Part shown: in pieces, positions 45,393 through 55,505 of the stretch
How positions within the stretch are numbered: the stretch's first letter is position 1
Layout: each line of letters opens with the position of its first letter
DNA from: G963664835 sp963664835
GTDB taxonomy: Bacteria > Chloroflexota > UBA6077 > FW602-bin22 > JBCLEL01
Length of the DNA stretch: 64,000 bases
NCBI GenBank assembly: GCA_963664835.2
Contig: CAXXUG010000013.1
Location: 348,133 to 412,132, forward strand
Direction: 5' to 3'
The notes under the pieces: model-generated
What the model was told of the DNA's origin: nothing
Databases searched by the model: none
The model's input: only the letters and a program-made list of their open reading frames with translations
Made by a program: the position numbers and the translations under genes

Positions 45393-46565
45393 GTGAAACA
45401 AGCTGTGACCAATGAAGCACGGCTTTTCGACGATTTTGCACGCACCGATTCCGGCTGCAAGCATCGTGACGAATCTGATTTTGATTGTCTCAACCGCTTG
45501 GCGTGGGCGTCAGTCGAGACTGGCCGGAAAACGCTCGAATCTTGGTTCTCGAGATTCCCGGAACAAAAGAAACGGGATCTTCGCGGGCGGTTCCGAGGGG
45601 ACGATCGTGAGCATCAGGGTGCATTGTTGGAGCTTGTGACACACGAAATCCTATGCGCCGTTGGAACCGAGGTGCAAGTAGAACCCGATATTGACGGGAA
45701 AAGACCCGACTTTGCAGTGACCTACGAAGGCGCAACTATTGTCGTGGAATGTACGGTCGCGCAGGAGTCTGACGATGATTTCAACGCGACTAATAGAGAG
45801 AATACTATCAAGAAGGCGGTCAACGCCATCGACACCGGGCCATTCGCCTTATTTTGGAGACGTCTCTCACCTGGGAGTAACCAACCGCCCACTGGTCAAT
45901 TGTGCAACGATATCAAGAGGTGGGTGTCGTCCCTAGATGCCGATGAGGAAATGACGAGGCTGAAGCAAGGATACGCACCGAGGGAAATGGAATTTTGTTT
46001 CGGGAATGGTTGGAAACTGCGGTTAGGCGCGACCCTAGTCGGCTCCAGCAAGCTCCGGGAAGAGGGCGCTGGGGCTATCGGCTTGGAAGTCGGCAGGGGC
46101 GGCGGCTTTCGCCGAGACGACGTCAGGCTGAAGCGTGCGCTGGAAAAGAAAGCGGACAGATACCGACGCCTGACCTCACCATATGTCGTCGTCGTGGGTT
46201 CGGGAATGGTCTTCCCGGACATCAGCGATATGCTCAAGGCTCTGTTCGGCCGGACTGAACTTCGAGCCGAACCTACCAATATTTCCGACTGCCTGCTCTT
46301 ATCGCCGTCAGGACAACCAAAGAACCGTCATGTCTCGGCAGTTCTCTATAAGCCCGGTTTTGGAGGTTTATGGACTATTTGTGGCACGGACACCCCATGG
46401 CAGCTTGTACACAATCCATGGGCCAGGGCCCCGCTGCCGCGTGAAATGATCGGCTTCGCCACGCAACGGATTCTCGAATCGGCAGGATTCGGCAAGATCA
46501 AACCAACGCGTACGTTAAACGCCGTCCTGGGGCTATCCGACCCTTGGCCGGGCTGGGAGCGATAG
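45393..46565 (+). CDS. Protein with PD-(D/E)XK-nuclease-like core
   Basis: 390 residues from a GTG. Around residue 75-125: EHQGALLELVTHEILCAVG, KRPDFAVTYEGATIVVECTVA. The order helix-Glu, PDF, then VEC resembles the PD-(D/E)XK fold, but the usual ExK is ECT, so catalysis is uncertain. The rest of the protein has no known match (PWQLVHNPWARAPL). It lies directly before hsdS inside the restriction locus. A defence role is inferred from context. Confidence 0.55.
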   Translation: MKQAVTNEARLFDDFARTDSGCKHRDESDFDCLNRLAWASVETGRKTLESWFSRFPEQKKRDLRGRFRGDDREHQGALLELVTHEILCAVGTEVQVEPDIDGKRPDFAVTYEGATIVVECTVAQESDDDFNATNRENTIKKAVNAIDTGPFALFWRRLSPGSNQPPTGQLCNDIKRWVSSLDADEEMTRLKQGYAPREMEFCFGNGWKLRLGATLVGSSKLREEGAGAIGLEVGRGGGFRRDDVRLKRALEKKADRYRRLTSPYVVVVGSGMVFPDISDMLKALFGRTELRAEPTNISDCLLLSPSGQPKNRHVSAVLYKPGFGGLWTICGTDTPWQLVHNPWARAPLPREMIGFATQRILESAGFGKIKPTRTLNAVLGLSDPWPGWER

Positions 46566-46632
46566 ACGCGAGCGTGTTGGTCGGATGTATTAGGACCATT
46601 ATGCAAACGCAGTTGCTCGTAATGAGGTAGGA

Positions 46633-48072
46633 ATGACAGAGACTTATGCTCCGCTCCTGTCTCCGTTATTGAAACCCTACCCCACCTACAAAGCCTCCGG
46701 CGTGAGTTGGCTGCGTCAACCACCGGCGCATTGGAATAGGGCTCGACTCAAGAGTTGCACGAGAAATGTAGTGGACCTCACCAGAGCGTTGAGCCGCGAC
46801 GACATTTACCTTGCCCTTGAAAATGTCGAAAGTTGGACAGGTAGGTTTTCTGCAGTTGGCGATGACGTTGACTTTGACAGCCAGGTGAAACGCTTTCGAG
46901 TTGGAGATGTGCTGTTCGGCAAGCTGAGGCCCCTACCTGGCGAAGGTGACCTGCCCAAACCGCAGCGGAGTGTGCGTTGGCGAATTCTTAGTGCTCAGAC
47001 CTAGCCACTGCCAACTTGTCCCCAAGGTATCTTGAGCGACTGTTCCGGTCCAAGCCCGGTTATTGACGCCATAAGTGCGTCCACTTTTGGAGCTAAGATG
47101 CCCCGCGCAGATTGGCGTTTCATTGGTGACATGCAGGTCTCCCTCCCACCATTGTCCGAACAAGCCGGCATTGTTCGGTACCTGGACTACGTGGACCGGC
47201 GGATCCGGCGGTACATCGAGGCCAAGGAGAAGCTGATTGGCCTGCTGGAGGAGGAGAAGCAGGGGATCATTCACCAAGCGGTTACGCGGGGCCTTGACCC
47301 CAATGTTCCGCTGAAGCCCTCCGGCGTCGAGTGGCTGGGCGATGTGCCGGCGCATTGGGAGGTCCGCCGGCTGAAGCAAGTCTCGATTGTTCAAACAGGC
47401 ATCACTCTTGGTAAGAACTACGGTAGTGCAGGATTGGTCGAGCGGCCTTACTTGCGGGTAGCTAATGTTCAGGCGGGCCACTTGGACTTGTCAAAGGTGA
47501 CCACCGTTTCGCGTTCCGAATTGGGAGATCCACAGTGCGACCCTCAACGTTGGGGACGTATTGATGACTGAAGGTGGAGACATCGATAAGCTAGGACGCG
47601 GATGTGTGTGGTGGGGAGGAAATCCCTGACTGCCTTCATCAGAACCATATTTTCGCCGTCCGTTTGAATCACTCGATTCTGCTTCCAGAGTTTCTGGTGG
47701 CACTGATGGGAATCGCGTCATGGGCGGACATACTTTCAAGTTACGGCGAAACGGACCACTAATCTCGCAACAACCAATTCTGCAACTCTTGGGCAATTTC
47801 CCGTCTGTTTGCCAAGTGTTACCGAACAGCAAGCCATTGTGAAATATGTTACAGAACAATGCGGCGAGCTAGATTCCGCCGTCGCCCGTGCCCGCCGGCA
47901 GATCGACTTGCTCCAGGAGTACCACACCCGGCTCATCGCCGACGTGGTGACCGGCAAGCTGGACGTTCGCGAGGCGGCGGCGCGGCTGCCGAAGGGGGCC
48001 GGGGCCGGCACGCAGCATTACCTGGGTACTAGGAGTAACCGACTTGAGCGGCATTCAAAAATACAAGGATGA
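46633..48072 (+). pseudogene. hsdS: Type I specificity subunit hsdS, frameshifted
   Basis: Read across frames it gives the normal HsdS layout: TRD1 (YPTYKASGVSWLRQPPAHW), central conserved helix (LPPLSEQAGIVRYLDYVDRR), TRD2 (SGVEWLGDVPAHWEVRRLKQ; VLMTEGGDIDKLGRG) and the C-terminal helix (EQQAIVKYVTEQC; LIADVVTGKLDVREAAARLP). Frames change in TRD1 near 46950-47040 and at least three times between 47520 and 47810. As read, no functional HsdS can be made, so HsdM and HsdR lack a target subunit. Sequencing error at some indels cannot be excluded. Confidence 0.85.
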
Positions 48073-48815
48073 TTTGGACAGACTCATTAAGATCGGCGAA
48101 ACAATTGAAGCTGATCTGCGGGTTCGCTACAAGAAGGGCAAAAGTGTGTCTACGAACGCTGCCCATAAACTGGAGGACAGCTATCAGAATTGGTACAGCG
48201 AGGCATCCGTTGTGATCAAACAGCTTCTTCCCGACCGCTTGGAGGAATTCCAGGAGCTCTATAAGGGTGACGGCCGTCGCAAACAGATAGAAAACACCAA
48301 CTTTAATATCCAGGATTTGTTGAGAGGCCTCGAAGTTGCGCCGGGCTATTATGGGACCAAGCCCTTTGATGAACTCGCGGTCGCAGGTATGCGGTTTGTG
48401 AACCAACTGAATATACTGAAGTCTGTCGAGAGGCGTTTCGAAAGTACGCTCTTCGAGATAAAACAGTTGGTGCAAGCCGACCTTTTTGACTCTGAGTTAG
48501 ATGTCGCACGGGAACTCTTATCCCACGGATTTCTCAAGGCGGCCGGGGCAGTCGCGGGGGTGGTACTGGAAAAACATCTGAGTCAAGTAGCCGGTAGCCA
48601 CAACGTAACGACTCGCAAGAAAGATCCTACCATCGGCGATCTAAACGACCTGCTGAAGACCAGCGGCATTCTGGGCGTTCCATCGTGGCGGACAGATGCA
48701 AAGGCTTGGAGACATACGTAATCTATGCACCCACAATAAGAGCAGAGAGCCAACAAGTGAAGAGGTAGAAGAACTAATATCGGGTGTGGACAAATATACG
48801 AAGACACTGTTTTGA
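48044..48815 (+). pseudogene. HEPN-like protein gene with a late frameshift
   Basis: Starts at a TTG at 48044 with AGGAG nine bases upstream. The frame runs to 48721, but near 48690 an extra base moves the real continuation into another frame: RLGDIRNLCTHNKSREPTSEEV and a stop at 48813-48815. That lost segment holds RNLCTH, the R-x4-H motif of HEPN ribonucleases. The N-terminal part is helical (VARELLSHGFLKAAGAVAGVVLEKHLSQVA). As written the protein would end early and lack the catalytic motif. Confidence 0.6.
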
Positions 48816-48928
48816 AGAACAATCAGAGGGCACAAATGCGCTTTTGGCAGAACCAGATAGGCGTTGAATAATCGGTTAACACGCACGCGCGGGATTCGGC
48901 ATCGAGACGGGATCCTCTTCGATAAACG

Positions 48929-49018
48929 CACCCGGCTGACCGCGGAAGTGGTGACCGGCAAGCTGGACGTTCGTGAGGCGGCGGCGCAACTGCCGGAGGG
49001 GGCCGGCGAGGTTCTGGG
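48929..49018 (+). pseudogene. Duplicate of the hsdS 3' end
   Basis: Encodes RTRLTAEVVTGKLDVREAAA, then QLPEGAGE, nearly the same as the hsdS end (HTRLIADVVTGKLDVREAAA at 47923-48012). The core of about 45 bases differs at only one or two positions. The HEPN-like gene lies between the two copies. Confidence 0.8.
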
Positions 49019-49061
49019 AGCCCGTGATGTCCGTTGGTCATGGCGGAGAGGTGGAGACGTT

Positions 49062-50175
49062 ATGAAAAACAGGTTGCATTCGATAACCCTGAAAGGATTC
49101 AAGACCATCCGCGAGTTGGATGCCTTCGAGGCCTGGGCCCGCTGACGGTACTGATCGGGCCCAACGGAGCGGGCAAGTCCAACTTCATTTCCTTCTTTCG
49201 TATGATGAGTTGGATGTTGGCAGATCTCGATAACCTTCAAGTCCATGTGGCGCAGCAAGGCGGGGCCAGCAAGCTTCTGCACGATGGCCAGGGTACTACT
49301 CGCGAGATCGAAGCCAAGTTGAGTATCGAAACCGCTGCTGGCGAGAACCAATACGCCTTCCGCCTGTTTTTTGCGGCCGGCGATATGTTGATATTCGCCG
49401 ACGAACGCTACCGCTTTTCGAGGCGAGGTTTCGTGTCCACCAGCTCCGTGGACTTCGACCGGAGCGGGACATCGCGGTCCGGCCTTGATCGAGAAAACAA
49501 CCTGGGACACCACTGCTCGCGTTATACGAGACATACTTCAACGAATCATCGTTTATCAATTCCACAACACAGCCGACAACGCCCGAATCCGTGGCAAGTG
49601 GGCGGTCAACGACAACCGTTACTTGAAAGAAGACGCGGGCAATATAGCCCCGTTTCTATTCCGTCTGAGGGAGCGGGAAGGTTGGCACTACCGCCGCATC
49701 GTGGAAAATATACGATTGATTCTGCCGTTCTTTTCTCGATTTCGAGTTAGGTGAACGACTACGGGCATATTCTGCTGGCATGGCGGGAAAGGGGCAGCGA
49801 CCAGGTATTTGACGCTTCGCAGGCGTCGGATGGTATGTTGCGAGTAATTGCCCTGGTATCACTGCTTCTGCAACCGGAAGACAACCCTGCCGGACGTCCT
49901 GATTCTCGACGAGCCGGAGTTGGGATTGCATCCCTACGCCATAACTGTGGTGGGTGGGTTGATAGGCGCGGTGTCAAAGAGTATTCAAGTGATAGTGGCC
50001 ACCCAATCAACGGCACTGGTTGATTGTTTTGGGGCTGAAGACATTGTGGTGGTCGAGCGGGAAGGACGGCAATCGGTATTCAGGCATCTCGATTCCGAAA
50101 AGCTGGACGCGTGGTTGGAAGACTATTCCCTTTCTGAGTTGTGTGGAAAAGAACGTGTTGGGTGGACAACCCTAA
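49062..50175 (+). pseudogene. AAA_21-type ATPase gene, frameshifted
   Basis: Pieces in different frames join into one ATPase: ITLKGFKTIRELDAFE, then LTVLIGPNGAGKSNFI (Walker A), VIRDILQRIIVYQFHNTADN, LLAWRERGSDQVFDASQASDGML and VLILDEPELGLHPYAI (Walker B), ending in WEKNVLGGQP with TAA at 50173-50175. At least five frame changes are needed; several lie in short homopolymers (C-runs near 49130 and 49892, T-run near 49735). It overlaps the next gene as TAATG. The family works with TOPRIM- or DUF4276-type partners in defence. Confidence 0.75.
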
Positions 50176-50863
50176 TGTCCGTAAGATTGCATTTCGTAGT
50201 TGAAGGGCAAAACGGAACGCCGGTTCGTGGAGAACATCCTACGCCCGCACCTAGCCGACCGCTCCATCTGGATTGCCGCCCGGTGTGTTGAGACGAGCCG
50301 ATCGCGTGGCCGAAAATACAGTGGAGGTATCCGGGATTATACGAAGGCAAAGAGGGACATTGAGCGCTGGATGAAGGAAGACCAAAATTCCGATGCACGT
50401 TTCACAACCATGTTCGACCTTTACGCCCTGCCAGGAGATTTCCCTGGGTACGAAGATGCCAGACAAGAGAGCGATGCCTATGCCCGCGTTCGGCTTCTTG
50501 AGGATGCCTTTGGGGGAGGACATATCAGGACCAACGGTTCGTTCCTTACCTCCAACTCCACGAGTTTGAAGCGCTATTGTTTTGCGACCCCCCAAAAACT
50601 TAGAGAGCGGTTCGACCGGCATTCCTGCAGGAATCTTGAGGCTCGCCCAGATCGCCGAACAATGTAATCCTGAGCTAATCAACGATGGGAACGACACCGC
50701 GCCGTCCAAGCGGATAATCAAAGAAATACCCGAGTATGGATCAGATAAAGCGTCATCCGGCCCGATAGTGGCGGAGAGGATAGGATTGACTACAATGCGA
50801 ATGAAATGCCAGCATTTTGCAGAATGGATCGGAAAGCTGGAAGGCCTCACCCAGGGATCATAA
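50175..50863 (+). pseudogene. DUF4276 protein gene, frameshifted
   Basis: ATG at 50175 within TAATG. It begins MSVRLHFVVEGQ; one extra A in an A-run at about 50208-50211 moves the rest (TERRFVENILRPHL, YTKAKRDIERWMKEDQ, TMFDLYALPGDFPGYEDA) to another frame. A further shift near 50530-50580 leads to ESGSTGIPAGILRLAQIAEQ, then APSKRIIKEIPEY and the stop at 50863. These parts match DUF4276, a partner of AAA_21 ATPases. The pair recalls ATPase-effector defence modules such as PARIS, but the family differs. Confidence 0.75.
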
Positions 50864-51002
50864 ACTTGCAGGCGTGAAACCGAGATGACAACGTGTAACA
50901 GCGAGAAATGCGCTGAAAGCCTCAATTGCGCTGGGCTGACTGGCTTGGTGTAAAGCCCGGCGCCAAAGGGGCAATCCAGGAGCGCCCGTCGAGCGACACC
51001 AC

Positions 51003-54000
51003 ATGAAAGAAGATCTTACGAGGAAGGACATGTCTGAGTTGACGCCGAGGCAGAGGTCTCAGACAAAGGAACTGAAGAAGCTGCCCGATGACCAGATCGA
51101 CACGTCGGACATCCCTGAAGTTTCGGATTGGTCAAACGTGACGAGGGGCGCGTTCTACCGTCCCGGCCGAAAGCACGAGGGCCGGGCAGTCGGTCCGACG
51201 ACCGACACCAGCGAGAAGGGCTTGGAGCGACTCATCTGCGAGGCGCTGACGGTCCGCCACGGCGGATGCGACCCGCCGGAGGGGGACGAGGTGCGGGAGA
51301 GACCATCCAACTACGGGGTCGGCTGGATTTGCGGGGACCCGCGGGACTACGACCGGGAGTACTGCCTCGATCTGGCCCAACTATCCGCCTTCCTTCGCGA
51401 TACCCAGCCCCTCGTCGCGGAATCGCTGGACCTGGGAGCGGACGGTCCTACGCGCCGGAGGTTTCTGGCACGGCTGCAAGGAGAGGTTGCGAAGCGAGGG
51501 ACGATCGACGTGCTTCGCGGAGGGGTAAAGCACGGCCCACACCAGATCGACCTGATGTACGGCACGCCATCGCCGGGAAACGAGAAAGCCCGTGCCCTGT
51601 ATGGGCAGAACCGCTTCAGCGTGACGAGGCAACTCCGCTACAGCAACGACAACGCGCAGCTTGCACTCGACCTGTGCCTGTTCATCAACGGACTGCCGGT
51701 CGCCACTTTCGAGCTGAAGAACAGCCTGACGAAGCAGACGGTGGAAGATGCCGTAACGCAGTACATGCGGGACCGCAACCCCGCAGAGAACCTCTTCGAG
51801 CTCGGCCGGTGCCTGGCGCACTTTGCCGTCGACGACCACGAGGTGCAGTTCTGCACCCAACTCAAGGGAAAGGCGTCATGGTTCCTGCCCTTCAACAAGG
51901 GATGGGACGACGGCGCCGGCAATCCCCCGAATCCCAACGGCCTCAAGACCGACTACCTGTGGAGAGAGGTCCTCACGCGCGACGGGCTGACCGACATCAT
52001 CGAGAGCTACGCCCAGGTAGTGCAGACGAGGGACGAGAAGACAGGCCGGAAGAGGCGGGAGCAGATATGGCCCCGCTATCACCAGTTGGACGTGGTCCGC
52101 CGGCTGTTGGCCGACGCATCGAGTAGGGGAGTCGGTTCGAAGTACCTGATACAGCACTCGGCCGGCAGCGGCAAGTCCAACTCAATCGCGTGGCTGGCGC
52201 ATCAACTGATAGGGCTGGAACGGGCCGGCGCGACCCTCTTCGATTCGGTGATCGTGGTGACGGACCGTAAAGTGCTGGACAAGCAAATCAGGGACACAAT
52301 CAAGCAGTTCGCCCAGGTAGGCTCCGTCGTGGGCCATGCCGAGGACTCCCGCCACCTGCGCACCCTGCTGCAAGAGGGCAAACGCATAGTCATCACCACG
52401 GTCCAGAAGTTCCCATTCATCCTGGACGCGATCGGGAACGAGCACCGGGGACGCAGCTTCGCCATCGTGATCGACGAGGCGCATTCCAGCCAGGGCGGTC
52501 GAACTTCGGCGTCGGTGTCGATGGCCCTGGGAAAAGCGGGCACCGAGGAGGAAGACGAGACAACTGAGGACAAGATCAATCGCATCATGGAGTCAAAGAG
52601 GCTGCTGACCAACGCAAGCTACTTCGCCTTCACCGCGACGCCGAAGAACAAAACGCTGGAGATATTCGGCACGCCCGTCCCGGAGGGTGACAAGACCAGG
52701 CACGTGCCCTTCCACTCTTACACGATGAAGCAGGCTATTCAGGAGGGGTTCATCATCGACATGCTGAAGAGCTACACGCCGGTGAACAGCTACTATCGGC
52801 TGGTGAAGACGGTGGAGGGAGACCCGGAGTTCGACACCAAGCGGGCCGGGAAGAAGCTGCGGCGCTATGTTGAGGACCACGACCACGCGATCCGGCTGAA
52901 GGCGGAGATAATGGTGGACCACTTCCACGAGCAGGTGGCCGGCTTGCGGAAGATAGGCGGACAGGCGCGGGCGATGGTGGTCACGAGCAGCATCCGGCGG
53001 GCCGTCAGCTACTATTTCGCCATTCGCGACTACTTGACGGAGCGCAAGAGCCCATATAAGGCGATCGCCGCCTTCTCCGGCGAGCACGAATACGACGGAG
53101 CGAAGTTGACCGAGGCATCACTTAACGGCTTCTCGTCGAACCTAATCGCCGACAGGATCCAGGAAGATCCTTACCGCTTCCTAGTTTGCGCCGATAAGTT
53201 CCAGACCGGCTACGACGAGCCATTGCTGCACACGATGTACGTGGACAAGCCGCTGTCGAGTGTGAAGGCGGTGCAAACGCTGTCGCGTCTCAACCGGGCG
53301 CATCCGAAGAAGCACGACGCATTCGTCCTGGACTTCGCCAACGACTCAGACACGATCCAGTACGCCTTCGCCGACTACTACCGCACCACGATCCTGGCGG
53401 AGGAGACCGATCCCAACAAGCTGCACGACCTCAAGGCAGTGTTGGACGACTATGAGGTCTATAGTCCGGAACAGGTGGACGAGTTGGTTGAGAAGTATCT
53501 AGCGGGAGCCGACCGCGACCAACTCGACCCGATCCTGGACAGTTGCGTCTCAGTGTACCGGGGGCTGGACGAAGACGGGCAGGTGGACTTCAAGGGCAAG
53601 GCGAAGGCGTTCCTCCGGACCTACGGGTTCCTGGCGACAATTCTGCCGTACACCTACGCCGAGTGGGAGAAGCTCTCCATTTTCCTGACCTTCCTTGTTC
53701 CCAAGCTGCCCGCCCCTGAGGAGGATGACCTGTCGAAGGGGATTCTCGAAGCAATCGACATGGATAGCTACCGGGTGGAGAAGCGGGCTGTGCAGGACAT
53801 CCAGCTTCCGGACGAGGACGCGGAGATCGGGCCGGCGCCAACTGACGGTGGAGGACAGAAGCCGGAGCCGGAGATGGACCGGCTCTCCAACATAATCAGG
53901 GAATTCAACGACCAATTCGGCAACATCGAGTGGAATGACCGGGACAAGATCGAGAAGGTGATCGCGGAAGAGTTGCCGGCTAAGGTTGCGGGTGACAAGG

Positions 54001-54209
54001 CCTACCAGAATGCGATGGCCAACTCCGACAGGCAAAATGCCCGGATCGAGCACGACAGCGCCTTGGAACGCGCGATGACCGAGCTGTTGGCAGACAACAC
54101 AGAGCTGTTCAAGCAGTTCAGCGACAATGAGTCGTTCCGCCGGTGGCTTTCTGAGATGAGTTTCGCCGCTACGTACAGGGGAGTAGCCGGGGCCGGCGCG
54201 TCGACGTAG
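51003..54209 (+). CDS. hsdR: Type I restriction endonuclease HsdR with an extra N-terminal segment
   Basis: 1068 residues. The nuclease domain has QIDLMYG and ATFELKNSLT (D and ExK). The motor has HSAGSGKSNSIAW (Walker A), VIDEAHSSQGG (DEAH), AFTATPKN and FQTGYDEPLLHTMYVDK. The first ~65 residues are not typical of HsdR: LTPRQRSQTKELKKLPDDQI, then DTSDIPEVSDWSNVTRGAFYRP, which resembles BrnA/CopG-type antitoxin proteins. HsdR proper seems to begin near DTSEKGLERLI (residue about 68). There is no stop between the parts, suggesting fusion. HsdR is intact although hsdS is broken. Confidence 0.92.
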   Translation: MKEDLTRKDMSELTPRQRSQTKELKKLPDDQIDTSDIPEVSDWSNVTRGAFYRPGRKHEGRAVGPTTDTSEKGLERLICEALTVRHGGCDPPEGDEVRERPSNYGVGWICGDPRDYDREYCLDLAQLSAFLRDTQPLVAESLDLGADGPTRRRFLARLQGEVAKRGTIDVLRGGVKHGPHQIDLMYGTPSPGNEKARALYGQNRFSVTRQLRYSNDNAQLALDLCLFINGLPVATFELKNSLTKQTVEDAVTQYMRDRNPAENLFELGRCLAHFAVDDHEVQFCTQLKGKASWFLPFNKGWDDGAGNPPNPNGLKTDYLWREVLTRDGLTDIIESYAQVVQTRDEKTGRKRREQIWPRYHQLDVVRRLLADASSRGVGSKYLIQHSAGSGKSNSIAWLAHQLIGLERAGATLFDSVIVVTDRKVLDKQIRDTIKQFAQVGSVVGHAEDSRHLRTLLQEGKRIVITTVQKFPFILDAIGNEHRGRSFAIVIDEAHSSQGGRTSASVSMALGKAGTEEEDETTEDKINRIMESKRLLTNASYFAFTATPKNKTLEIFGTPVPEGDKTRHVPFHSYTMKQAIQEGFIIDMLKSYTPVNSYYRLVKTVEGDPEFDTKRAGKKLRRYVEDHDHAIRLKAEIMVDHFHEQVAGLRKIGGQARAMVVTSSIRRAVSYYFAIRDYLTERKSPYKAIAAFSGEHEYDGAKLTEASLNGFSSNLIADRIQEDPYRFLVCADKFQTGYDEPLLHTMYVDKPLSSVKAVQTLSRLNRAHPKKHDAFVLDFANDSDTIQYAFADYYRTTILAEETDPNKLHDLKAVLDDYEVYSPEQVDELVEKYLAGADRDQLDPILDSCVSVYRGLDEDGQVDFKGKAKAFLRTYGFLATILPYTYAEWEKLSIFLTFLVPKLPAPEEDDLSKGILEAIDMDSYRVEKRAVQDIQLPDEDAEIGPAPTDGGGQKPEPEMDRLSNIIREFNDQFGNIEWNDRDKIEKVIAEELPAKVAGDKAYQNAMANSDRQNARIEHDSALERAMTELLADNTELFKQFSDNESFRRWLSEMSFAATYRGVAGAGAST

Positions 54210-54228
54210 GATTTGCTGCTACTACCTC

Positions 54229-54630
54229 TCAGGATGACCCTAAAAGGACCGCGCCGGCCAGGCGCGCTAGTTTGCGATCGAAGGTGTGGACGGGCCAGGC
54301 TCCTGCCCGTTGGGCCGCTGAGAGGATCATGAGGTCGGCGAAGCCTACGCCGCCCTGGCGGTAGATTAAGGCCGCGCGAGCGACGTCGTCGGCAGCTTCG
54401 ACAAGGATGCTGTTCGTCGCGATCAGCTCCACCAGTACGTCGGCAATCTGGATGCGGGTGAACCGGTAGGCACGCTCCAATACCCATACGACTTCGATTG
54501 CAACCTCGCGACAGATGAAGCCTGGGTTCTCAGGCGCCAATCCCTCAAGCAGTACCCGAGCGGCGGCTGCCTGCTCGGCGTCGTCGGCGACGAGATAGCG
54601 CACTAGGACGTTTGTGTCGAGTGCAATCAA
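54229..54630 (-). CDS. vapC: VapC-type PIN-domain toxin
   Basis: 133 residues. PIN acidic residues are visible: IALDTNVLVRYLV (Asp5), FICREVAIEVVWVLER (Glu), VGFADLMILSAAQRAG (Asp) and VHTFDRKLARL (Asp). It would be a Mg-dependent ribonuclease. Its ATG overlaps the antitoxin stop by four bases (54627-54630), the usual VapBC coupling. It is convergent with hsdR. Confidence 0.9.
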   Translation of the reverse strand: MIALDTNVLVRYLVADDAEQAAAARVLLEGLAPENPGFICREVAIEVVWVLERAYRFTRIQIADVLVELIATNSILVEAADDVARAALIYRQGGVGFADLMILSAAQRAGAWPVHTFDRKLARLAGAVLLGSS

Positions 54631-54860
54631 GAATCAGTCGCGCCTTCGGCGATTGCGCGTTCCATGTCGTCCAGCGTTACGGCCGGGCCGTCGTATCTCA
54701 ATGCGCCGAACAGCCGGCCGATGGGGCGGACCGGCATGATCCTTACTTCACCGTCTTGGATTATGTAGCGTACGCGGTCGCCGGCTTGCACGGACAACGC
54801 CTCCCGCACGGCTTTGGGCAGTGTGGTCTGTCCCTTCGAAGTGATGCCGGATTCAATCAT
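54627..54860 (-). CDS. vapB: AbrB/MazE-type antitoxin of VapC
   Basis: 77 residues. The swapped-hairpin DNA-binding domain is clear: ITSKGQTTLPKAVREALSVQAGDRVRYIIQ. The C-terminal tail (ALRYDGPAVTLDDMERAIAEGATDS) is the part expected to wrap the toxin. First gene of the pair, probably autoregulated. Confidence 0.9.
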   Translation of the reverse strand: MIESGITSKGQTTLPKAVREALSVQAGDRVRYIIQDGEVRIMPVRPIGRLFGALRYDGPAVTLDDMERAIAEGATDS

Positions 54861-55004
54861 TGGATGCGCCCTTTCGCATTACACTAGAATTATATTCCTT
54901 ACAATGGAGAGGATAGCAAGGCACTTGGCGGTCTTTCAAGTATTGCTTCCTTCGGTGGGCGTTGTTGCCGATATGCCCGGTGGCGCGGATCGACTGCCGG
55001 TCTG

Positions 55005-55075
55005 CTGGGAGCGGGGGACAAGCCCCTCGCCTCGCGTAGTCTTTGACCGCGCTACATTCTGGAATTCCGACCGCC
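55005..55075 (+). repeat. Dispersed GACAAGCCCC-type repeat
   Basis: GGGAGCGGGGGACAAGCCCC followed by CGCTACATT and a GGAATTCCGACC segment: another copy of the family seen at 4.6, 6.4-6.9 and 16.1 kb, interrupted by 18 extra bases. It lies in the gap between vapB and the rhodanese-like gene, where no gene is seen. Confidence 0.6.
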
Positions 55076-55115
55076 GCCGGTGGAGGCTGCCGGCTGGGGC
55101 CGGGGGAACGTCCGG

Positions 55116-55505
55116 TCAGCAGGCGCACTTTACGCCGGCGTGTGCGTCCTTGCCGTGGGTGGCGTAGCCGTCGCGTTTCCACCAGTCGAGTCCCCCGATC
55201 AGTTCACGCACCTGGAACCCAAGTGTCAGCAGCTTCAGGGCTGTCTTGGTTGAGGCGTTGCACCCTATACCGTCGCAGTAGCAGACATACAGCTTTGACT
55301 TGTCGAGCGACGCGGTGCTATTGGAGCTGATTTCTCTGTGAGGGAGGCTGATGGCGCCAGGGATATGTTCGTTGGAGTAGGCGATGGCGGAACGACCATC
55401 GATAACGACTACCGGCTCATCTTTTGCAAGTGCCTCATTGAGGTCGGCAGAGTCCATCTCATATGCCAGCTTACGTTGGTAGAAGCTCATCTGATCGATA
55501 CTCAT
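55116..55505 (-). CDS. Rhodanese-like domain protein
   Basis: 129 residues from the ATG at 55505, with GGGAGAGAG upstream; a longer frame begins at 55670 but lacks family features. LNEALAKDEPVVVIDGRSAIAYSNEHIPGAISLPHREI is the normal rhodanese half-domain. The active loop reads YCDGIGCNAS, with Cys in the right place. It ends with an HAGVKCAC tail with two more Cys. A sulfur carrier or sulfurtransferase role is likely, partner unknown. Confidence 0.85.
   Translation of the reverse strand: MSIDQMSFYQRKLAYEMDSADLNEALAKDEPVVVIDGRSAIAYSNEHIPGAISLPHREISSNSTASLDKSKLYVCYCDGIGCNASTKTALKLLTLGFQVRELIGGLDWWKRDGYATHGKDAHAGVKCAC

Noticed and set aside
46633..50863. Separate small genes in each fragment of hsdS, ATPase and DUF4276
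   Set aside because: The fragments join in order into known full-length families, so they are pieces of broken genes.
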